Shown in pieces: positions 1-9,528 of a DNA stretch of 64,000 nucleotides. A program made the position numbers and the translations under genes. The DNA is from Thermodesulfobium acidiphilum (lineage in GTDB: Bacteria; Thermodesulfobiota; Thermodesulfobiia; Thermodesulfobiales; Thermodesulfobiaceae): positions 186,001 through 250,000 of the forward strand of contig NZ_CP020921.1 of the NCBI RefSeq assembly GCF_003057965.1, written 5' to 3'. The notes under the pieces are model-generated. The model had not been told where the DNA came from, did no database searches, and saw only the letters and a program-made list of their open reading frames with translations. Every line of letters starts with the position of its first letter. Position 1 is the first letter of the stretch.

Positions 1-1250
1 ATGTAAGTGAGCCTCTATCGGCTTTGATCTTTGATTCACATTATGATTCTTATAGGGGCGTTGTCGCGTATGTAAGAGTGTTTGAGGGTGAAATAAAAAG
101 CGGCATAAATATAAGACTTCATTCAACAGGAAAAACTTTTGAAGTACAGGAGATTGGGTATTTTAGAATAGGGCCTGAGAAAACTGATGCTTTAAGGGCA
201 GGAGAAGTTGGGTATGTGGCTGCAAATATAAAAAATATAGAGGATACACGAGTAGGGGATACCATTGAGGAAGAAAAAAGACCAGCGAAGAAAATTTTAA
301 AGGGATTTAAGCCCCCATTATCAATGGTTTTTTGTGGACTTTACCCTATAAATACTGATGAATATAACCTTTTGAAGGATGCAATTATGAAACTGAAACT
401 AAACGATGCTTCGCTTGTTTTTGAACCAGAAACGTCGGCTGCTTTAGGATTTGGTTTTAGGTGTGGCTTTCTTGGCATGCTTCATATGGAAGTTACTATT
501 GAGAGGATTAAAAGAGAATTTGATATCGATCTTATAATTACTCCACCTTCTGTGGTTTTTGAAGCTGTAAAGCAAAACAATGAAATAGTAAAGATTCATA
601 ACCCCTTGAAAATGCCAGATCCTGGCTCGATAATATCTCTGAGAGAACCGTATGTAAAAGTATCTATTTTCTCTCCTGCAGAATATATAGGTGCTATTAT
701 GGAACTTTGTTCAAATAAAAGAGGAAATTATATAGACATGGAATATCTAGATGTAAAAAGGGTAATAATGAGGTTTGAAATGCCATTATCTGAAATAATT
801 TTAGACTTTTTCCCTTTGTTAAAAACCAAAACAAGAGGTTATGCTTCTCTTGACTATGAATTTATTGGATATAGAGAATCAGATCTTGTTAGGCTAGATA
901 TATTGGTTAACAGGGAAAAGGTGGATGCGCTTTCTTCAATAGTTCACAGAAGCAAGGCTCAGGAAATTGGATCAAAAATCGTCTCTTCTTTAAAAAAGTT
1001 GATTCCCAGACATATGTTTGAGATACCTATTCAGGCTGCAGTGGGTTCAAAAATTCTTGCCAGAGAAAACATTGCTGCAATGAAGAAAAACGTTTTACAA
1101 AAATGTTATGGAGGAGATATAACTCGTAAGAGAAAGCTCCTGGAAAAGCAAAAGGAAGGGAAAAAGAAAATGAAAATGTTAGGGGATGTCCAAATCCCTC
1201 AAGAAGTGTTTTTTGAGATTTTGAAGAGCTCTAGTGAACAAAAAAATTAG
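1..1250 (+). CDS. lepA: Elongation factor 4 (LepA), C-terminal part, 5' end cut off
   Basis: The reading frame is already open at base 3 and runs through the window edge, so the GTPase domain lies outside and about 415 residues remain. What is visible is domain II, the EF-G-like domains, and the LepA-specific C-terminal domain with its basic tail (repeated KKNV/RKRKLLEKQK-type lysine and arginine runs, then GDVQIPQE). LepA is a ribosome-associated GTPase that acts on stalled or mispositioned elongating ribosomes. The stop overlaps the next gene (GTG start at 1234) by 17 nt, so lepA and hemW are translationally coupled, a gene order seen in many bacteria. Identification is from the characteristic C-terminal domain. 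Confidence 0.95.
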   Translation, partial: VSEPLSALIFDSHYDSYRGVVAYVRVFEGEIKSGINIRLHSTGKTFEVQEIGYFRIGPEKTDALRAGEVGYVAANIKNIEDTRVGDTIEEEKRPAKKILKGFKPPLSMVFCGLYPINTDEYNLLKDAIMKLKLNDASLVFEPETSAALGFGFRCGFLGMLHMEVTIERIKREFDIDLIITPPSVVFEAVKQNNEIVKIHNPLKMPDPGSIISLREPYVKVSIFSPAEYIGAIMELCSNKRGNYIDMEYLDVKRVIMRFEMPLSEIILDFFPLLKTKTRGYASLDYEFIGYRESDLVRLDILVNREKVDALSSIVHRSKAQEIGSKIVSSLKKLIPRHMFEIPIQAAVGSKILARENIAAMKKNVLQKCYGGDITRKRKLLEKQKEGKKKMKMLGDVQIPQEVFFEILKSSSEQKN

Positions 1251-2373
1251 CTTTTTTTTAGACGACTTTGAATTAGGCAAAGACAGCGTTTTGGGCATTT
1301 ATATACATATCCCTTTTTGTGAAAAAAGGTGCAATTATTGTCATTTTTTTTCAAGAATTTTAAAGCCAAACCATATTGAAAAGTTCTTTGAGGCGCTGGT
1401 TTCTGAAATAGAGTACTACGAAAAAACTGATAGAAATTTATTTGAGAAATCGTTTGTTGACAGCATATATTTTGGTGGTGGAACTCCTTCCATGGTAAAG
1501 CCATTTGTGTTAAAAAATTTAATTGAAATTCTTGGTTCTAAATTTAATTTTAAGAACCCGGAGATTACTCTTGAAGCTCATCCAAAATCTTTTTTAGAAA
1601 ATTATAAGGACAAAAATGACGTATTTTTTAACAGGTTGAGTCTCGGGATAGTTTCTTTTGAAGAAAAGGAACTTTTAAACCTTAATAGAGAAAATTTTGG
1701 TTATCCAGCTCTGATATTAGCAAAAGAGCTTGGTATTGAAAACGTTAACGTTGACTTGTTAATAGGAATACCTGGTCAAAATTTAGCTTCATTTAAGAAG
1801 TCATTAGATATTATTTGCCAGTTTGACAATGTAAGAGGTGTATCCATTTATCCTCTTGAAGCTGACTTTGTTGAATCAGATGAAAAAGTACTTGAGCTTA
1901 TGGATTATTCTGAAGAGTATTTGGATAAGATGGGATATATAAGATATGAGATTGCTAACTATGCAAAGGATGGTTTCTTTTGCAGACACAATTTGAAGTA
2001 TTGGGAATATATGAATTTTTTGTCATTTGGCCCCTCTTCTTCATCAAAGATTGGAAATCATAGATTTAAGAGGTCTTCAAATCTAAATAGCTATCTGGAA
2101 AAGAAGTTTTTTTTAGAAGAGGACATAAGACTTTCAGAAGAGGATCTCTTTTTTGAGAAAATAATGATGGGGCTTAGATTGATGAAGGGAATCAAAATTT
2201 CAGAATTAGAGACCCAATTTGACAAAGGGCTTGTAGAAGACTTTTTAATAAAAATTAAAAAGTTCGAAGAACTTGTTAAAATAGAAAATGATATGGTTTT
2301 TCTTACTAAAAAAGGTATTATTTTTATGAACGATTTTTTGGTAGAAATAATGCCCGATCGAAAAGTGCTTTGA
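1234..2373 (+). CDS. hemW: HemW-like radical SAM protein (heme chaperone family)
   Basis: The protein has 379 residues. The radical SAM cluster motif CEKRCNYCHF (C-x3-C-x2-C-x-F) is near residue 30. The Phe two residues after the last Cys is the HemW pattern; the coproporphyrinogen oxidase HemN has a fourth Cys there. A FGGGTPS motif (SAM binding) follows near residue 82, and the C-terminal HemN-type domain is present. HemW proteins bind heme and insert it into target proteins rather than oxidising coproporphyrinogen. The GTG start lies inside the end of lepA. Older annotations call this family oxygen-independent coproporphyrinogen oxidase, which is probably wrong here. Confidence 0.88.
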   Translation: MNKKISFFLDDFELGKDSVLGIYIHIPFCEKRCNYCHFFSRILKPNHIEKFFEALVSEIEYYEKTDRNLFEKSFVDSIYFGGGTPSMVKPFVLKNLIEILGSKFNFKNPEITLEAHPKSFLENYKDKNDVFFNRLSLGIVSFEEKELLNLNRENFGYPALILAKELGIENVNVDLLIGIPGQNLASFKKSLDIICQFDNVRGVSIYPLEADFVESDEKVLELMDYSEEYLDKMGYIRYEIANYAKDGFFCRHNLKYWEYMNFLSFGPSSSSKIGNHRFKRSSNLNSYLEKKFFLEEDIRLSEEDLFFEKIMMGLRLMKGIKISELETQFDKGLVEDFLIKIKKFEELVKIENDMVFLTKKGIIFMNDFLVEIMPDRKVL

Positions 2374-2411
2374 ATTTAGAGAATTTCTAAGATTTTGCAA
2401 GAGGTGTTATA

Positions 2412-2597
2412 TTGTTAAGTGATAAAGATGGTCTTTCAGAAGGAATGACTCTAAAATCAAGAGTGCCCCATGTTTGTGGCTCAAACTTGTGGACCATTAT
2501 TTACCTTGGATCTGATGTAGTTCTCAGATGTAATAATTGTTCAACTGTAGTAATGGTTCCAAGAAAGAAGTTGTTTAGAAAATTTAGAAAATTGTAG
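2412..2597 (+). CDS. DUF951 family small protein
   Basis: This is a 61-residue protein with the DUF951 pattern: an HVCGSN segment, then LRCNNC and a basic tail with VPRKKL. The Cys residues suggest a zinc-ribbon-like fold, but the function of the family is not known. A TTG start at 2412 follows a GAGGTG ribosome-binding site at 2401-2406. It sits 38 nt after hemW and 24 nt before the aminotransferase gene, so it is probably in the same transcript. In other bacteria the family is often found near housekeeping genes such as ychF, which gives no direct clue to its role. Confidence 0.8.
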   Translation: MLSDKDGLSEGMTLKSRVPHVCGSNLWTIIYLGSDVVLRCNNCSTVVMVPRKKLFRKFRKL

Positions 2598-2621
2598 TGA
2601 AAGCATTTTGGAGGAAAAAAA

Positions 2622-3707
2622 ATGATTAAATTAGCAGATTTTAACAAAGAATATAATAAATTAAAAAACGAGATAGATAGAGAAGTATTGAAAGTACTAG
2701 ATAGTGGATCGTATATAATGGGGAAAGAGGTAAGAGATCTAGAAACTAATCTTTCCAATTATCTTGGCGTAAAGGCCTATACGGTTGCTTCCGGGACAGA
2801 TGCGCTGTTAATTGCCCTGAGGGCTGCTTCTATTGGTCAAGGAGATGAGGTTATAACCACTCCGTTTACTTTTGTTGCTACTGCAAGTACTATAACTTTT
2901 ACTGGAGCTAAACCTGTTTTTGTAGATATTGACGAAGAGACCTTTAACATAAATCCAAAATTAATTGAAGAAAAGATCACTGAGAGGACAAAGGCTATTT
3001 TGCCAGTTCATCTTTTTGGGCACAGCGCTGATATGGAAGAGATATTGAGAATTGCAAAAAAGTATAATCTAATTGTAATAGAAGATAATGCTCAGGCATT
3101 TGGTTCGCTTTACAATGGCAAAAAAACTGGTTCAATAGGAGATATTAGTGCCCTTTCGTTTTTTCCTACAAAAAATTTGGGTGCGTATGGGGATGCTGGT
3201 GCGGTATTTGCAAAGGATGAAAAAATTTGTGAGAAGATTGATATGCTCAGATCTCATGGAAGTAAAAAGAAATATTTATATGAAATTATAGGATACAATT
3301 CTAGACTGGATACTATTCAGGCAGCAATTTTGAACGTGAAGTTAAAATATTTTGAGAATTTTATAGAAAAAAAGAGAAAACTAGCGAGTATCTATCTTGA
3401 AGAACTAAAGGGTTTTGTTGCCCTCCCTGTAGAAAAAGAAAATTGTCGTCACAGCTATCATCAATTTACCATTAGAGTAAAGAATAGAGATGAACTTTTT
3501 TCATATTTATCTTCGAACAACATACAATCAGCTATCCACTACCCATTGCCTCTACATCTTCAAAAGGCTTTTAATTATCTCGGTTATAAAGAAGGTTCTT
3601 TCCCAGTTGCAGAAAAGGTGTCAAAAGAAGTTCTTTCCCTTCCTATCTTCCATACATTGAGCGAGGAGGAAATATATAGAGTTTGTCAGGTTATAAAAAA
3701 CAGATAA
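2622..3707 (+). CDS. DegT/DnrJ/EryC1/StrS-family PLP sugar aminotransferase
   Basis: The 361-residue protein shows the full fold-type I layout of the DegT family: SGTDAL (residues 57-62, cofactor phosphate contacts), the IEDNAQAFGS segment with Asp155, and the catalytic lysine in FFPTKNLGAYGD (Lys184). These enzymes aminate keto-sugar nucleotides, usually for surface glycans or sugar modification; the exact substrate cannot be read from sequence. GGAGG ahead of the ATG supports the start. No other nucleotide-sugar genes are adjacent, so its pathway partners must lie elsewhere, possibly in the glycan functions seen at 54-64 kb. That link is inference. Confidence 0.9.
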   Translation: MIKLADFNKEYNKLKNEIDREVLKVLDSGSYIMGKEVRDLETNLSNYLGVKAYTVASGTDALLIALRAASIGQGDEVITTPFTFVATASTITFTGAKPVFVDIDEETFNINPKLIEEKITERTKAILPVHLFGHSADMEEILRIAKKYNLIVIEDNAQAFGSLYNGKKTGSIGDISALSFFPTKNLGAYGDAGAVFAKDEKICEKIDMLRSHGSKKKYLYEIIGYNSRLDTIQAAILNVKLKYFENFIEKKRKLASIYLEELKGFVALPVEKENCRHSYHQFTIRVKNRDELFSYLSSNNIQSAIHYPLPLHLQKAFNYLGYKEGSFPVAEKVSKEVLSLPIFHTLSEEEIYRVCQVIKNR

Positions 3708-3770
3708 AAATTGAATTTGAAGGCAAACGTATAAGATGTTTTGTTTTAAGAAAAGATCATCTTTATATGT

Positions 3771-5450
3771 TTGTCAAAAGGCTTAGCGAAAATGTCCTGT
3801 GATCTGCCTAGATACAGATGGAAAAAGCCCTTATTCGAAAATATTTTAGATAGAAGCGTTTATGGGTATGTAAAATATATTCTTGAAAACAGACAGCTAT
3901 CTAAAAGCCATATTGAAAAGTTTTTAAATATTTCTATAGACAATTTTGACCCTAAGTTTGAAAACGATAGCGTAGAAAGGGCCATTGAGGTTTTTAGAGA
4001 TATGATTAATGCTAATGAACCTATTGGTATTTTTGGGGATTATGATGCTGATGGAATAACTTCTGTAGCGATTCTTTGCATTTTTCTTTCTTATCTGGGT
4101 AAAAAATTTATATTTAAGCTTCCTACAAGAGATGAAGGCTATGGCATTAGAGTTGATGTCTTAGAATTCTTTAAAGATATGGGCATAAACAATATTATTG
4201 TGTTGGATTCCGGTTCAAACTCTAGAGAAGTATGGCAGGCCGCTAGTAAAATGGGGCTTAATTTGCTTTATCTAGATCATCATGAGATTCTTTGTGATTT
4301 AGAGAAGGATCTAAACCTTGTAAATCCTCATTTGTGGAATGGAGATCTACTTTGTAGTGCTGGTGTGATATTCAGGTTCTTAATGCTATTGGACAAGTTC
4401 AAGAGCTGTTGTGAAGTATTTCCTACTTTACTGGAATTAGCTACTATTGGAACAGTTGGAGATTCTGTAGAATTATTGGGAGACAGCAGGATTATTGTAA
4501 AATTGGGTTTAAATCAGCTAAAAAACAGCACAATTCCAGGAATTGTAAATTTTTTTAATGTCAGATTGCCTTATATTACAATTGAAGACTTGATGTTTTA
4601 TCTGGTTCCGCTGATAAATTCTGCTGGAAGAGTTGGTAAGCCCGATCTTGCTCTGAGTTTCCTACTTGAAAAAGATTTTCATAAATCCATTGAAAAGTGT
4701 GATCTTCTTGAATCTTTGAATCAAAAAAGAAAATCTATTCAAAGTCAGTTTTTTTCTATATGTATGAGTATTTTGAACGAAAGTTTATATTCTCCACATG
4801 TTCACTTTATGAGATTGGACGACTGCCCTAAGGGCATAATTGGTCCTCTTGCATCTAGACTTGCGTGTTCTTATAAAAAACCCTTTTTTCTTTGTTCTGG
4901 AGAACAATTGTTATACGGTTCAGGGAGGAGTCCTGGAAACGATATAGATTTGATAGAATTATATAATCAAATAAAATCAGAATATCCAGCAATAAACGAT
5001 CATTTTATAAACTTTGGAGGTCATCAAGGCGCTGTTGGTTTTACAATAAAAAGAGATGCCTTTCCTGAAATAAAAAAGAGATTTGAAAGGTTTAGGATAA
5101 GAGAAAGTATCCCATTTTTAAATATCGATATATCCTTTGATGGCTTTTCAATTGACGATAACTTTTTTAGATCTTTAAAGGCTATGACCCCCTTTGGATT
5201 TGGCAACCAAAAGGTTTTGGTTCATACTAAAGGAGTAGAGCTTAAAAGCCTTGAAAGCAGCATAGATTATTCTGAAGTTGTAGTTTTTAAGCACTATAAT
5301 AACATTAGATGGATAATAAAAAATAATAGACAGATTTTAAAAGATTTGCTTAACGCAAGATTTGACGTTGTTTGGGAAGCAAAGGTTAAAAACGATGGAA
5401 TTGACTTTGAATTTTTGGACGCAAAAGTAGTTTTTTTGAATTGTTGTTAG
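3771..5450 (+). CDS. recJ: Single-stranded-DNA exonuclease RecJ
   Basis: The 559-residue protein carries the DHH-family motifs in order: FGDYDADGITSVAI (near residue 88), the LDHHEI motif (near 169) that ligates manganese, and the DHHA1 domain with SGRSPGNDIDL and FGGHQGAVGF. RecJ degrades single-stranded DNA 5' to 3' in RecF-pathway recombination and mismatch repair. The length is normal for the family. The start is uncertain: the TTG at 3771 has no clear ribosome-binding site, and an ATG at 3792 is equally possible. A 63-nt gap separates it from the aminotransferase gene and 29 nt from relA, an arrangement common in Firmicutes-like genomes. Confidence 0.92.
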   Translation: MSKGLAKMSCDLPRYRWKKPLFENILDRSVYGYVKYILENRQLSKSHIEKFLNISIDNFDPKFENDSVERAIEVFRDMINANEPIGIFGDYDADGITSVAILCIFLSYLGKKFIFKLPTRDEGYGIRVDVLEFFKDMGINNIIVLDSGSNSREVWQAASKMGLNLLYLDHHEILCDLEKDLNLVNPHLWNGDLLCSAGVIFRFLMLLDKFKSCCEVFPTLLELATIGTVGDSVELLGDSRIIVKLGLNQLKNSTIPGIVNFFNVRLPYITIEDLMFYLVPLINSAGRVGKPDLALSFLLEKDFHKSIEKCDLLESLNQKRKSIQSQFFSICMSILNESLYSPHVHFMRLDDCPKGIIGPLASRLACSYKKPFFLCSGEQLLYGSGRSPGNDIDLIELYNQIKSEYPAINDHFINFGGHQGAVGFTIKRDAFPEIKKRFERFRIRESIPFLNIDISFDGFSIDDNFFRSLKAMTPFGFGNQKVLVHTKGVELKSLESSIDYSEVVVFKHYNNIRWIIKNNRQILKDLLNARFDVVWEAKVKNDGIDFEFLDAKVVFLNCC

Positions 5451-5479
5451 CTATATTTTGAGAGGAAAAAACTATTAGT

Positions 5480-7813
5480 ATGTCAGTAAATCAGGAAAAG
5501 AAATTAAATACTTTAAAAAAGCCCTCAGATGAGAAGGAATCTGTTAAGAATCTGGGTGCTGATTTGGCCGTTAATAACTCTGGTTCAGATATTCAAGCCT
5601 TATCAGAAGTAGAACCCAATTTAGAAGAGCTCTTTTCTAATTTTCCTGGCTTAAAAGAGCTATTAGATGGTTTCGATGAGTCTGAAAGAGAATTTTTATT
5701 AAGGTGTTTTGTTTTTGCATATTCTAGACATGGTGACCAGAGGAGGCTTTCAGGCGAGCCTTATATATATCACCCTCTTAACGTTGCGCTGATACTTAAA
5801 GAGGTTGGAATGGATTATAGATGCTTAGGCGCTGCGATTTTACATGATGTTCTTGAGGATACACAAACATCACCTGAAGAAATAAAAGCAAATTTTGGTG
5901 AAGATATCCTGGTTCTTGTAGATGGAGTAACAAAACTTGGAAAATTAAGGTTCAAATCTCCAAGGGAGAGACAGGCTGAGTCTTTCAGGAAGATGTTTGT
6001 AGCTATGGCAAAGGATATTAGGGTTGTTGTAATAAAGTTAGCTGATAGACTCCACAATATGAGAACCCTTGAAATTCTTGCCAACGAGAAAAAGGAACAC
6101 ATAGCAAATGAAACTCTTAAGATATTTGCACCTTTAGCTCACAGGTTAGGAATGTGGGTTATCAAAAGCGAATTAGAAGACCTTGCCCTCTATTATCTTG
6201 ATAGAGACATGTTTAATCATATTTTAATGTATATGGAATCGAACATCAACAATCACGTTAATTTTTTATCAAAAATAGAGGGTATATTACAAGAAAGTTT
6301 CCAAAAAGAGTTAAACTGTAACTTTAAGATAAAGAGAAGAAAAAAACACATTTATAGCGTTTATCAGAAACTCAAGAGAACTAATAAAAGTATCGATGAT
6401 ATTTACGACATATTTGGTTTAAGGATAATAATAGGTGAAGACGTAGAAGGAGAAGATCCATATATTAGCAGTTGTTATCATGTTCTTGGAATTATTCACT
6501 CTCTTTTTCCTCCTATTCCGGGCAGATTTAAGGATTTTATTGCAGCGCCAAAACCTAATAACTATCAATCGCTTCATACTACTGTATTAGGTCCTGGAGG
6601 GATTAGGGTTGAGATTCAAATTCGAACAGCCAAGATGGACAGAATTGCAGAAGTTGGTGTGGCAGCGCACTGGCTTTATAAAGAAAGAAAAACTAGTTCA
6701 ATCAGAGATATAAACGAACTAAAGCTTATATGGCTCAGACAGCTTCTTGAGTGGCAAAGCGACATAAAGGGCGCAGAATTTATGGATATGGTTGAGTCAA
6801 GCTTTAACGAGGAAGAAATCTTTGTTTTTACACCGCAAGGAGATATATTAGATCTTGAAGCCGATTCAACTCCTATAGATTTTGCTTATAGAATTCATAC
6901 AGAAGTTGGTAATAAGTGTATTGGTGCAAAGGTTAACTCTAAGATGGTAGCTTTAAATACCCCTCTTCAAACAGGAGATGTGGTAGAGATCGTAACTTCA
7001 AAGAATGCAAAGCCACACCTTTCGTGGTTAAACTTTGTAAAAACAAGTTTAGCAAGACAAAGGATTAAAAGTTATTTTAAAAAGGAACACAAGAACGAAG
7101 CAGTTTTGGCAGGCAGACAAAAAATACTAAAAGAATTGTCCAGACTAAACATAGTTATAGAAGAAAATCAAAGACAAAATCTAATTCTTGAGGTTGCAAA
7201 AAAACTTAACTTTGCTTCTGCTGATGATCTTCTGGCTGCAGTTGGATTTGAAGATATTTCCGCGCACAGCGTTGTAAACAAGATTAAGGATATGATTGTA
7301 AAGCCTGAGGAGACCTTACCCACCTTTAAGGCAAAGGAAGTAACAAAGAAAAAAGATGACGTTATAAAAATAGGAGATATTGGCGGGCTGGAAGTTACTT
7401 TTGCTAAGTGTTGTGGTCCTGTTCCAGGAGATAGAATAAAGGGTTATGTTAGTCGTGGAAGAGGCTTGATAGTCCATAGAGAGAACTGTCCAAATCTTTT
7501 GAAACAGATTGCCAGAGAAGGTAATGATAGAATTGTAGATTTAAATTGGAATAACCAGCTGAAAGCAGAATCATATGAAAGTTATATGATAGTTGAGGGC
7601 ACAGACAGAGTAGGTTTTATGAAAGATATTCTTATTAGAGTTGCCAGTCTGAACGTAAATGTGGTGAAGGCTTCTGTAAATACTAATAAGGCAAAGAAAA
7701 AGGTTTACATGATCTTGGAAGTTCAACTGAAGGATAATCTTGAAAGAGAGAAATTGATAAAGGAACTAAGAGAAGTTCCAGATGTAATAGATGTAAGACA
7801 AAGAGGAGAATGA
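5480..7813 (+). CDS. relA: Bifunctional (p)ppGpp synthetase/hydrolase (RelA/SpoT, Rel)
   Basis: The 777-residue protein has an N-terminal HD hydrolase domain with intact metal ligands (RHGDQ near 83, YHPL near 97, LHDVLEDT at 121-128), followed by the synthetase domain (DIFGLRI near 307, KPNNYQSLHTT near 358, EIQIRT). A TGS domain starts near 445 (FVFTPQGDILDLE), then come a Cys-containing linker (AKCCGPVPGD) and a C-terminal ACT domain. Both catalytic sites look intact, so it should make and destroy the stringent-response alarmone. About 45 N-terminal residues precede the usual start and look unstructured. A GAGG sequence at 5461-5464 lies 15 nt ahead of the ATG. Confidence 0.96.
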   Translation: MSVNQEKKLNTLKKPSDEKESVKNLGADLAVNNSGSDIQALSEVEPNLEELFSNFPGLKELLDGFDESEREFLLRCFVFAYSRHGDQRRLSGEPYIYHPLNVALILKEVGMDYRCLGAAILHDVLEDTQTSPEEIKANFGEDILVLVDGVTKLGKLRFKSPRERQAESFRKMFVAMAKDIRVVVIKLADRLHNMRTLEILANEKKEHIANETLKIFAPLAHRLGMWVIKSELEDLALYYLDRDMFNHILMYMESNINNHVNFLSKIEGILQESFQKELNCNFKIKRRKKHIYSVYQKLKRTNKSIDDIYDIFGLRIIIGEDVEGEDPYISSCYHVLGIIHSLFPPIPGRFKDFIAAPKPNNYQSLHTTVLGPGGIRVEIQIRTAKMDRIAEVGVAAHWLYKERKTSSIRDINELKLIWLRQLLEWQSDIKGAEFMDMVESSFNEEEIFVFTPQGDILDLEADSTPIDFAYRIHTEVGNKCIGAKVNSKMVALNTPLQTGDVVEIVTSKNAKPHLSWLNFVKTSLARQRIKSYFKKEHKNEAVLAGRQKILKELSRLNIVIEENQRQNLILEVAKKLNFASADDLLAAVGFEDISAHSVVNKIKDMIVKPEETLPTFKAKEVTKKKDDVIKIGDIGGLEVTFAKCCGPVPGDRIKGYVSRGRGLIVHRENCPNLLKQIAREGNDRIVDLNWNNQLKAESYESYMIVEGTDRVGFMKDILIRVASLNVNVVKASVNTNKAKKKVYMILEVQLKDNLEREKLIKELREVPDVIDVRQRGE

Positions 7814-7817
7814 ACTA

Positions 7818-9443
7818 GTGTTTTTAATTAAAGATTTGAACCTGGAAGATATCCCTGAACTTCCAGGCGTTTATATGTTTTTCTCGAAGGAAAAGAAGCC
7901 ATTATATGTAGGCAAGGCGATAAATCTTCTAAACAGGTTAAGAAGTTATCTTAAAAGCAAATCACACGATCAAAAAACTGCCTTAATGTTAAGCGAAGCA
8001 AGGTATCTGGACTTTATAATTGTAAGAAACGAATATGAAGCTCTTATTCTTGAAATGACTCTTATAAAAGAAAAGGTTCCAAAATATAACGTTCAATTAA
8101 GAGACAACAAATCATATCCATACATAAAAATAGATTTTAACGAAGATTTTCCAGCTTTAGAGTTGTTTAGGGGTAAACCAAAGGATAAAAAGAACGTTTT
8201 GTACATAGGTCCATATCCTGATGGTTCGAATTTAAGAAACCTTTTAGGTTATATAAATAACACTCTTCCTTTGAGAAAATGTTCGAAAAATACCTTTAAG
8301 CATGCTAAATCGTTTTGTATAAGATATCAGATGAAACAATGTTTAGCCCCTTGTGTCGGACTAACCAATAAAGAAGATTATAAAAAGATATTATTGATAG
8401 CGAAAGATTGGCTTTCAGGCGATCTGGACAAAGTTAAAAAAGACATGGTTAAAGAGATAGAGAGGTTTTCTAATGAAGAAAATTTTGAGCAGGCGGCAAG
8501 GCTTAGAGATAGCCTTTCATATATAGAATCGTTTTCAGATATAAAAGTGGTAGATCCTCAGGGAAAGTTGAACGCTGACGCAATTTATATTAATAAATTG
8601 GGAGACGTATCTCTTGTTCAAGTAAGACATGGCCTTGTTTCAACCAATATAATAAAAAGAATGACTAATGTTGAACAAACAAATCTGCATGATGCTGTGC
8701 TGTTTTTTTTATATGACTTTTATTCGAATATAGAACCTGGAAAATTTGTTTTTATAAATGTTTTTCTTGATGAAGTTGGTTTGATCGAAAGGTTTTTGCA
8801 AGAAAAGTGGGGCAAAAAGCGAAAAATAAAGGTTATAGATGAAGAATTACTTCAAGATGTAGATCTTTTTAAAAAAAATAAATCCAGGTTGAATATTAAA
8901 TATATAGAGATCTTGAAGATTGCAAAGGAAAATTTATTTGTAAAAGATAAGATAAACATTTTTAAAGCAGGTTTTGAAAGACTTTCAGAAATATTTGGCA
9001 GAAAAATTTCATTGGTTTATGCCCTGGATATTGCGCATTTTCAAGGGGAGGCTACAGTAGCAGGCCTATCTGCGGCTGATGAAAGGGGATTGAGAAAAAG
9101 ATATTATAGAAGAGTAAGACTTACAGATAATAACATAGATGATTATGCGTCTATGGATGAGGCGCTCAAGATCATTTCTAAAAAAAATATAGAAGCAGAT
9201 ATTTTGTTGATAGATGGCGGTTTGGGACAATTAGAGGTTGCATTAAGAAATTTAAAGGATTCTTACACAACTGTTATATCTCTGGCAAAGGGAGAAGAAA
9301 TTATATACCTGATGGATAAAAAAGAGTTGAGACTACCAAAGAGCGACTATGCTTTGAGGGCATTAATGTACTTGAGGGACGAGGCACATAGATTTGCTAA
9401 CGAATATCGTAAATACCTACTTTCCAAAACCAGAAAGCCTTGA
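7818..9443 (+). CDS. uvrC: UvrABC excision nuclease subunit C, lacking the C-terminal HhH domain
   Basis: UvrC makes both incisions in nucleotide excision repair. The 541 residues contain the GIY-YIG 3'-incision domain (LPGVYMFF and LYVGKAINLLNR in the first 35 residues), a short Cys-containing region, the UVR helix pair (EENFEQAARLRDSL, near 223) and the RNase-H-like 5'-incision domain (ALDIAHFQGE near 405, LIDGGLGQL near 466, LRDEAHRFA near 523). The protein then stops, about 60-70 residues before the usual end; the tandem helix-hairpin-helix seen in most UvrC proteins is absent. No HhH-like sequence is readable in the other frames downstream. The GTG start is 4 nt after relA, with GAGGAG as its ribosome-binding site. 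Confidence 0.93.
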   Translation: MFLIKDLNLEDIPELPGVYMFFSKEKKPLYVGKAINLLNRLRSYLKSKSHDQKTALMLSEARYLDFIIVRNEYEALILEMTLIKEKVPKYNVQLRDNKSYPYIKIDFNEDFPALELFRGKPKDKKNVLYIGPYPDGSNLRNLLGYINNTLPLRKCSKNTFKHAKSFCIRYQMKQCLAPCVGLTNKEDYKKILLIAKDWLSGDLDKVKKDMVKEIERFSNEENFEQAARLRDSLSYIESFSDIKVVDPQGKLNADAIYINKLGDVSLVQVRHGLVSTNIIKRMTNVEQTNLHDAVLFFLYDFYSNIEPGKFVFINVFLDEVGLIERFLQEKWGKKRKIKVIDEELLQDVDLFKKNKSRLNIKYIEILKIAKENLFVKDKINIFKAGFERLSEIFGRKISLVYALDIAHFQGEATVAGLSAADERGLRKRYYRRVRLTDNNIDDYASMDEALKIISKKNIEADILLIDGGLGQLEVALRNLKDSYTTVISLAKGEEIIYLMDKKELRLPKSDYALRALMYLRDEAHRFANEYRKYLLSKTRKP

Positions 9444-9479
9444 AGATCTGAAAGCTGTTTAATTTACTTTAGTTTTATT

Positions 9480-9490
9480 TGTGCTAAAAT
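9480..9490 (+). promoter_or_regulatory. Possible extended -10 promoter of cassette 1
   Basis: TGTGCTAAAAT reads as an extended -10 element (TG-n-TAAAAT). The same 11-mer lies upstream of cassette 2 at 10934-10944, although the sequence around it is otherwise different. No convincing -35 hexamer is visible in either copy, so this is a weak call based on the sharing. Confidence 0.4.
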
Positions 9491-9528
9491 AACCAAAAAA
9501 TTATTTTGTTTTTTGAATTTTACACTAT